Source: Paenibacillus etheri
GTDB lineage: Bacteria > Bacillota > Bacilli > Paenibacillales > Paenibacillaceae
Assembly (NCBI RefSeq): GCF_001012825.1
Contig: NZ_LCZJ02000033.1
Span: forward strand, 466,065 to 530,064
Direction: 5' to 3'
Length of the DNA stretch: 64,000 bases
The notes beneath the pieces were generated by a model that saw only the letters and a list, made by a program, of their open reading frames with translations, made no database searches and was not told where the DNA came from. This document shows positions 8,663 through 15,000 of the stretch, piece by piece. The translations under genes were made by a program, and so were the position numbers. How positions within the stretch are numbered: the stretch's first letter is position 1; each line of letters starts with the position of its first letter.

Positions 8663-9331
8663 TCAGATTGTTCTAGTATAACAATACTTACTTTTTTTAT
8701 CAAAATGGTAGAATTCTCTTCCACTAAAAAAAGAGATGTCCCGCTGCCCTTTCGGCTTTGGAACATCCCTGTTAGCTATTGATTGGTCAATCCTCAGACG
8801 ATCGAAGTATGCTTCATTCTTCTCAAAGAGTCCACCCTCAAATAGCTCCCCATCAAACAAATCAGCTTGAGGTTCAACCTCCAGTCCATCTTCGGTATCC
8901 AATTGTATATTTAACTCTCCGGTCGCCTTTTGTCCCACCCATTTAATAGCACTACTCCCTTTAGGAATATTCAGAATAACTTCCTCATCCTTTTCCCCAC
9001 TCCAAATAGTGGTTAATTGCTGATCTGCTGTAGTCTGAATTAACTTAAATTTTCCACGTTTGTTATTACCCTGTATTTTTATTTTCAATGAAATATCTTC
9101 TTGGGAAGTCATCCGCCAGACCGTATACACCCCAGAAAATCCACTGTATTGAATAACAGCGTGTTCCTCGTTGATCTCCCCCTTTTTATTTGAAAATGTA
9201 AAACTGTCCCCAACCTCCAATAATCTGTTCTCATTATTAAACACATTCTCTTGTTTACTCGCAAAACCTCCACAACCACCCAACCATAAAATTGCACATG
9301 CAATAACCATTAACTTAACCGAACGGTTCAA
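8663..9331 (-). CDS. Putative lipoprotein of unknown function
   Basis: A 222-residue protein starting at TTG (9331) behind AAGGAG. It has a signal peptide ending in the lipobox LWLGGC (Cys about 20), so it should be lipid-anchored outside the membrane. The middle part (about 40-150) looks like a small all-beta domain. The C-terminal ~35 residues are read through what looks like the gene's own terminator hairpin (8725-8770), which suggests that an earlier stop was lost by a frameshift. Another frame stops right before the hairpin. I do not recognise the family. It lies 65 bases upstream of the LtaS-type gene, and that gene's promoter would overlap its 3' end. Confidence 0.65.
   Translation of the reverse strand: MNRSVKLMVIACAILWLGGCGGFASKQENVFNNENRLLEVGDSFTFSNKKGEINEEHAVIQYSGFSGVYTVWRMTSQEDISLKIKIQGNNKRGKFKLIQTTADQQLTTIWSGEKDEEVILNIPKGSSAIKWVGQKATGELNIQLDTEDGLEVEPQADLFDGELFEGGLFEKNEAYFDRLRIDQSIANRDVPKPKGQRDISFFSGREFYHFDKKSKYCYTRTI
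8725..8770 (-). terminator. Terminator hairpin lying inside the lipoprotein reading frame
   Basis: On the minus strand AGGGATGT pairs with ACATCTCT (one G-U pair) around an inner GCCGAAAGGGC hairpin, followed by seven T residues. It lies before the annotated stop of the lipoprotein ORF, not after it. Confidence 0.7.
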
Positions 9332-9338
9332 TTACAAA

Positions 9339-9491
9339 TCACTCCTTTTTAAAATCCAAGGGTTCCAGCTGTTTAACAAGCCTATGGCGATATAATTCAT
9401 AGTGATCAATGGATTCTGTGATATCATTTGGGATTTCCCCCATGTATAGCTTATCTTTTTGTAATTGATCTTCAGATAACTTAATCCACAT
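9339..9491 (-). pseudogene. 50-codon gene remnant or micro-ORF upstream of the lipoprotein
   Basis: The minus strand encodes MWIKLSEDQLQKDKLYMGEI followed by 30 further residues that have a normal soluble-protein composition (acidic helix, then HYELYRHRLVKQLEPLDF). The stop TGA overlaps the ribosome site of the lipoprotein gene. No ribosome site precedes its ATG, and in-frame sequence is closed by a TGA eight codons upstream. It looks more like the surviving 3' end of a decayed gene than a functional one. The overlapping 72-codon frame at 9332-9550 has less protein-like composition. Confidence 0.35.
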
Positions 9492-9637
9492 TGAAGCAAT
9501 ATATGGTATTCTTCAAGCTCTGCTTTTCTTACAATAGATACGAAATACATTTAATGCTATGATTTTACATCTAAATACATATTAATCCAGTTAAAAATGT
9601 TATATATTCCTTATTATTCAAATTAAAACACAAAAAA

Positions 9638-9658
9638 AGCCTCTATTTCAGAGGCTTC
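9638..9658. terminator. Rho-independent terminator downstream of the GNAT gene
   Basis: AAGCCTC and GAGGCTT pair around a TATTTCA loop, with a run of seven T on the minus strand. It lies about 140 bases past the stop of the acetyltransferase gene. The surrounding bases 9492-9801 hold no other feature I can support. Confidence 0.75.
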
Positions 9659-9801
9659 TTACATGTCATTCACTCAAACTTCATCCGGAAAGTAATATTC
9701 TCATACATATTCAGCGCGAAACTGATAACAGCTCATAGATAAATTGATTTTACTAGTCCTTCAGGTTGCATTCCTGCCAACACTACTATCAATTCACCAT
9801 C

Positions 9802-10314
9802 TCAAACCCTCAGGACTTTCTCGAATACCGGAAAATTCGCCGTGCGCCCCGGAAAAGTCACCTCACCCCTGTGGTCATAGCCCAGCTTGGGATAAAGGGC
9901 GAGTGCCCTGGTGTTCTTGGCGTATGTATCCATACGGATACTTGAATAACCATTCTGGCGAGCATATTCTTCCGCATAAGTGCTAAGACGGCGTGCAATC
10001 CCCTTCCCTTGAACTTCGGGATGCACAGCCAATCTATGCATAATTAAATGAGGTCCTTGCGTTTCGGTCCAGTCAATCTCCTCATACTGCTCGGATTGGT
10101 GCTCGTCCAACACCAGAATGCCGGTCACCGCATTGTTCTCCGCACATACCCATAGATTGCCGTGTTCAATATCAAGGGAGATGATCTCCCGGTTCGGATA
10201 ATGCTCGTCCCACTGATCACTGCCACCCGCTTGCATCACTTGGATGCATTTGGCAATCAGCTCCATAATTTCATCAATTTCATCCTTGCGTGCTCTACGA
10301 ATCTCACTGCCCAT
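9802..10314 (-). CDS. GNAT family N-acetyltransferase
   Basis: A 170-residue cytoplasmic protein of the GCN5-related acetyltransferase fold, predicted to move acetyl from acetyl-CoA to an amine. Motif A is visible as HRLAVHPEVQGKGIARRL (about 92-110), with the Q/R-x-x-G-x-G/A pyrophosphate loop. Motif B follows around RMDTYAKNTRALALYPKLGY (about 126-145), in which Asn-x-x-A-x-x-x-Y is typical. It is single-gene by context. The substrate cannot be read from the sequence. Confidence 0.85.
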   Translation of the reverse strand: MGSEIRRARKDEIDEIMELIAKCIQVMQAGGSDQWDEHYPNREIISLDIEHGNLWVCAENNAVTGILVLDEHQSEQYEEIDWTETQGPHLIMHRLAVHPEVQGKGIARRLSTYAEEYARQNGYSSIRMDTYAKNTRALALYPKLGYDHRGEVTFPGRTANFPVFEKVLRV

Positions 10315-10455
10315 GAATCATCCCTGCCTTCATCTTAACCTCATTTTAATTTTCACTTTCATTATGAAGTTTATCACATCGGCAGCGTAGCAAACCAGCC
10401 CGTCTAAGAATCCCAAGACCCGCCCGTGGGCGGAGCGGATCTTGTCATCTGTCCC

Positions 10456-10872
10456 CTAGTTAAACTCCAGCTTATGCCCGTCCTCGAAGCCCTTGGCGAA
10501 ACCGGCGTCGAACCCCACGTTGTATGCTTCGGTGTAGCCCTGCTGAAAGGCGTCTGCCGGTGGCGTTTCCGGCGAAACGCCAAGGTCCGGGGGGAGCGGA
10601 ATGACCTGTGGAGCAGGTGGAGCCTCGATAACCGGCACTACATGAACTGGTGCTTGAATAACCCTTACCTTTCGAACAAGCTTACGGCGGAGCCTTCTTT
10701 TCTTACGTACCAGAAGGCCTTTCTTTGTCTTTCCATAACGAACGATTTTCCGAGAAAGTCCTCTGCGAGGTTTGCGGGCTAGACCTCTACGCACTTTCGT
10801 TTTCCGCGAGAGCAGCAGTGTGCGTTTGCGGGTTCTGCCTGAACGTAATGTTCTAAGGCTCTTTTTCTTCAT
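10456..10872 (-). CDS. Small, extremely basic protein with GY/GF-rich C-terminus
   Basis: 138 residues if started at ATG 10872, which has AGGAGG nine bases upstream and sits four bases after the previous stop; an in-frame ATG at 10896 lacks a site. Residues 1-65 are about half Lys/Arg (for example KKKRSL-type and RRKLVRKVR runs). A Pro-rich linker follows (VPVIEAPPAPQVIPLPP), then GYTEAYNVGFDAGFAKGFEDG, an aromatic-Gly repeat resembling the GY-x-EGY motif of the two CgeB-like proteins. It has no signal peptide or membrane segment. It is the last gene of a four-gene operon. I do not recognise the family; polyanion binding is a reasonable guess. Confidence 0.7.
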   Translation of the reverse strand: MKKKSLRTLRSGRTRKRTLLLSRKTKVRRGLARKPRRGLSRKIVRYGKTKKGLLVRKKRRLRRKLVRKVRVIQAPVHVVPVIEAPPAPQVIPLPPDLGVSPETPPADAFQQGYTEAYNVGFDAGFAKGFEDGHKLEFN

Positions 10873-10876
10873 GCTT

Positions 10877-11179
10877 CTATTCCTCCTGTGCTCCATGATC
10901 TCTGGAGGTTCCTACGGCGTATGCCTTGCTCAGCCATGGCGCAGCAGGAATTCCCCGTTTCGGTTGATGCAGTGAAATCCCGGTCATCATCCGGCACATC
11001 GCGCTCTGATACCCACTAAGGATTCTGATATTGTCGCTCAATTTGCGGGCCGTCAGCTCAGATTGCCCCGTCAATTCGGCGATGCTCTCCAAGATGGCCG
11101 CCAAAGCAGCCTGACTGCGCGAAATGGAGCGGATCATCTCCAACTTGACGGCATGTTCAGAGAGACGGTCCCCGCTCAT
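10877..11179 (-). CDS. Small helical protein of unknown function
   Basis: A 100-residue protein. Residues 1-70 are predicted mostly alpha-helical and amphipathic (SRSQAALAAILESIAELTGQ), with no signal peptide, membrane segment or cysteine cluster. Its ATG overlaps the stop of the preceding gene (ATGA at 11176-11179), and its stop lies four bases before the start of the basic protein, so translation of the three is coupled. It shares helical character and size with the two genes before it, which suggests a small complex or paralogous set. No family recognised. Confidence 0.65.
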   Translation of the reverse strand: MSGDRLSEHAVKLEMIRSISRSQAALAAILESIAELTGQSELTARKLSDNIRILSGYQSAMCRMMTGISLHQPKRGIPAAPWLSKAYAVGTSRDHGAQEE

Positions 11180-11523
11180 TTGCTGTCTTCCCCAAAACTG
11201 AACCCATCACCTGACACGTCTCCAAAACCTTCCCCGCCGCCATCATCTTCACCACTGCCCAGCACTGCTTTAAGATTGCTGTAGAGTCCGTTCTCCAGTT
11301 TAGTCAGCCCTTCGACCATTTCCACGATAACTTCGTGAATGGAGATGGATTCCTTTAGCTGCTCTTCGTGAGATTCGAAAGCTCTCGCGTGGATATGATG
11401 CTGCGCCCACTGTTTTACCTTTTCAGCTTCAACCGCCTTAGCTTCCAGAATCATCGCAATGTTCCACTGGATAGTGGCGGTCGACTCCAGCATTTGCAGA
11501 TAAGCCTTTTCTCTGCTCATCAT
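11176..11523 (-). CDS. Small helical protein with acidic Gly-rich tail
   Basis: 115 residues. The first ~90 are helical (TATIQWNIAMILEAKAVEAE and similar), and the last ~25 are Gly/Asp/Ser-rich (GSGEDDGGGEGFGDVSGDG). AGGAGGCGG precedes the tandem ATGATG start. It is the second gene of the operon, 21 bases behind the first, and overlaps the third by four bases. The acidic tail contrasts with the strongly basic product of the last gene, which could let them bind each other; that is inference. No family recognised. Confidence 0.65.
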   Translation of the reverse strand: MMSREKAYLQMLESTATIQWNIAMILEAKAVEAEKVKQWAQHHIHARAFESHEEQLKESISIHEVIVEMVEGLTKLENGLYSNLKAVLGSGEDDGGGEGFGDVSGDGFSFGEDSK

Positions 11524-11544
11524 CCGCCTCCTGCTCCTATAGCG

Positions 11545-11838
11545 TTACTCTTCGTCTTGACCGTTCAATTCCTTAATCACTCTGCCTACCCCTTCAGCCA
11601 TCGCTTCTTCCAGATCTGCAAGTGCGTTCAAGTAAGCAATAATATTCTTGTTTACTTGAGTTGAGCTTTCGATCATCCCGCTGATACCGTCAAAACCGGG
11701 ATCTGCATCTGGCAGATCGTGGACAATTTGCGACATACGGACAGCCACATGGCGCTCAGCGTCTAGAATCCGCGCCATTTGTTCATGCGTATGGGCCATG
11801 TGCTGCAGGACTTTAGTTATTTTATTCTGCACCTTCAT
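11545..11838 (-). CDS. Small helical protein of unknown function, first gene of the operon
   Basis: 97 residues if started at ATG 11838, where AAAGGAG sits three bases upstream; the longer frame to 11928 has no site. It is predicted all-helical with several His and Met (HMAHTHEQMARILDAERHVA) and an acidic loop (PDADPGFDG). There is no signal or membrane segment. I vaguely recall similar Paenibacillus proteins carrying an implausible epimerase label, but there is no nucleotide-binding motif here. It leads the four-gene set that ends in the basic protein. Function unknown. Confidence 0.65.
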   Translation of the reverse strand: MKVQNKITKVLQHMAHTHEQMARILDAERHVAVRMSQIVHDLPDADPGFDGISGMIESSTQVNKNIIAYLNALADLEEAMAEGVGRVIKELNGQDEE

Positions 11839-11989
11839 GTCTCCTTTGCTCAAACGCCCTGCTACAGCATATGCGGCAGAAGCCGGGACGGTGCCGAGGA
11901 TATAAAGGCAAGTTACGGCTCTAAACAAGCGGATTGGCAGACGCAGGATACTTTAGAAGATTGGAACAGGCCGTGTAAATGGAAAATAA

Positions 11990-12030
11990 AAGGCCAACAG
12001 CCCGATCCATTGGAACGGGCTGTTGGCCTT
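11990..12030 (-). terminator. Terminator of the SLH phosphoesterase/GH8 gene
   Basis: A perfect 15-base stem, AAGGCCAACAGCCCG with CGGGCTGTTGGCCTT, has an 11-base loop and T-rich sequence on the minus side. It lies five bases past the stop. Confidence 0.9.
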
Positions 12031-12035
12031 TTGGA

Positions 12036-15000
12036 TTAATAATATTTATTAATAATTCTGTAAAAAAGAACCGCCGTTTCGGCGCGGGTTGCAGCTCCCG
12101 TTGGATGGAGTAATTTCCCGTCACCAAGGACAATGCCCTCCCTGACCAATACGGCTGCTGCCTTCACGGCATAATCAGCCACTTTGGAGGCATCCGCAAA
12201 TTTGCCAAGGTCGGAGATGGAACTGGCATCTGCTAATTTTCCTGACTTCTGCAATGCTCTTACGATGAATACCATCATATCCTGCCGGGAAATCTCTGCT
12301 CCCGGATTGAACCTGTTACCGCCGACTCCGCTGGCAATGCCCAATTGTTTGGCAATTCCCAACGCTTCATAATAGTATGCGTCCTGATCGGCATCTGCAA
12401 AGCTCACTTCAAAACCAGCCTTTAAATCAAACGCTCTGACCAAAATCAATATAAAGTCCGCTCTTTTCATCTTGGCACCCGGTTCGAAGAAAGTACTAGA
12501 CGTTCCCTGAACGATTCCTTTAGCCGCCAGAGCTTCAATCGCCTCCTTGGCCCACAAGAAAGGGCTGCCGATATCACTGAAAGCAGATCTAGTTGGTTCC
12601 GGTGCCGGGGTTGTCGCCGGAACTTCACTTGGCTTCACCGCTGCCGGCGTTGGAGTAGGAGTTGGTGTTGAACTGCCCCCTCCTCCGCTGCCGCCTGAGC
12701 CACCGTCCCCGCTGGCCTTTAATGTAGATACGATTCTCACATTGCTTATCTTGGACGTATTTCCTGCTGCATCAACAGCTATAATATAGTATTTGTACTG
12801 GGTATCCGTAGATAACCCGCTATCTCTGTATTCTGTTGCCTTTAGGGTCTTGATTTCAACGTCATTGCGGTAAATCTTGTATCCCGTCACTCCCAAATTA
12901 TCCGTGGAAGGTGTCCATTTTAGATCAATGGCAGAACTGGATACCGCTTCCGCTCTCTCTATTGTTGGTTCCATGGGAGCCTCAGTATCAACGATGGTTG
13001 GTGTCCACCAGTTGCCGGATACCACAATCATGCTGAGCAAACGCAGATTATTGCCAAAATATAAATCGTCTTCGGTTGAGACGGCCGCATTGTGATCCCA
13101 TAATTTATTGAGCCACTCCTGATTGGAGGAATCAATCATGGCGCTAACCATCATGGGTGCAGAGAAGGAAATATCTGCATAATCATTTAATGCTGCCGAG
13201 CCGTCAAGCTTATATCCCGCAAGAATCTTGTTCGGATCATTATCCGCCATGGTTCGAATCCAGCGATTCAACGCGCCGAGCTGCCCTTTAGCTCGGGTGT
13301 CGCCTGTCAGGAGATAATCCGTACCGATCCGCCAAGGTATACGGGAAGAGTTGTAGTTGTAATCTCCGTCATTTTCCGATTCCAGGAAGTATCCATCCGG
13401 GGTATCCCATTTCTTCTGGCTTACCGGTTTGTATTTCCCATCGGCATTGTCTTTGTACACAAAGTCCGGCAACAAACCGGCTTTCGGACTGTAATTTTCA
13501 TACAGACTATTAATGATGTTGTACGTCTTATCGGCAACACGGTCCCAATTGGCGTCACCGGATACATTTTTGAAATCTTTCAAATGCTGCAGCATAAAAT
13601 CAGACGGACGTGTAGCATTGCCGAACATGGGATCATTGTCACTGACCCAATCCGCTAATTTCAATGTCCACTCGGAATGGTTGACATCGCTTTTCATAAT
13701 GGCGTTGATTACCTTTTTGGCCTGGGACAAGTAGTTAATCTCCCCGCTGCTGCCCCATTGGCTGTCGGCAAGCAGGAGGGCGTAAGCAATGTCCATATCG
13801 CCGTCGGTTGCTGAATCCACACCATTGATATCTATTATTTCCGTGCCGGTATCCGCTTGCTGCCAGGCCATTAAATCGGGATTGATTTCGCTTGGATGTG
13901 CTCTGAAATAGCGATACATCCCGTCAAAATACTTCTTAGCCTCCGGATCATGACCCGCGAGCAAAGCGGTAATCAGCATTCCGTAGCCATGTGCTTCCGA
14001 AACTGTAATCTCATTATTCTCAAACCAGTCGCCGTCGCTATACCACACGTAATATTGGTCTGACTGATATGGATTTTGTTTCAGATATTTCGTTTTCCAC
14101 TCGTTATATAATCTGCCCACCGTAGCGTCCAGTTGGGCCTGAGTCAAGTGATTCGGCTTAATGGAGCCTGCCACATAAGACGTATGCTGCGGAAATGCCT
14201 TATGGACACCCTCTCCAGTGGATGAAGGTTTGGTCGTTACTTGAACGGTATTGCTCGCCAGTGATTCCATCCCTTCTGCATTATAGGCCTTCACAGCATA
14301 ACTATAGGCCGTATCGGGAGTTAACCCGGTATCGCCGTAAGAGATTTCCTTCGTCGTGCCGACCTTGCTGCCGTTGCGGTATACGTTGTAGCCCGCTGCC
14401 TGGATGTTGCCGGCCGAAGCCGTCCATTTCAGGTTGATTTGGTAAGGAGAAACCGCAGTTCCTTTTAAATCTGAAGGTGCTGAAGGCGGCTCCGACTCAC
14501 TTGGACCTTCGATTGTGCTGACTTCGACCGGATCTGAATTGATTCTTGTGCCGACCGCTTTGACGATAAATTCATATTTTTTCGCAGGATTGATATCATC
14601 TACCGTGTAGCTGTATTCCGTTTGACCTTCCGCTGCCGGTACATATTTACTCCAGTGTGTCTTCACCTTGTCGTTCTTCTCATAAATCCGGAATCCTCTT
14701 ACCGGTTCTGTACTTGCGGAAGGTGCACTCCAGGTCAGAACCGCCTTGCTGCCGTTCAATTTCACCTTCACCGCTTCCGCCGGGTCCGGCTTGATGTCCG
14801 TTCTCTTGATTCCATACTTGTCATATGCCTTTAGTCCGTCTCCAACGGTGTCCGGCTGATTCTCATCCGCTACGGCTGCGGTATACGCTGTAAAGGAAAG
14901 CACCCGGTCTGTGATGGAAACATCCGTAAACATCTTCTTCTCCGGCTGTTCGTCGATAGCTGCAAAGTAATCATCATAAGGAACCGGATTCCCTTTTTCG

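Noticed and set aside
9332-9550. 72-codon minus-strand frame upstream of the lipoprotein
   Set aside because: Composition is less protein-like than the overlapping 50-codon frame, and it has no ribosome site.
10420-10433. CCGCCC/GGGCGG hairpin after the basic-protein gene as a terminator
   Set aside because: The stem is good but no T-run follows on the minus strand, so it cannot be called a rho-independent terminator.
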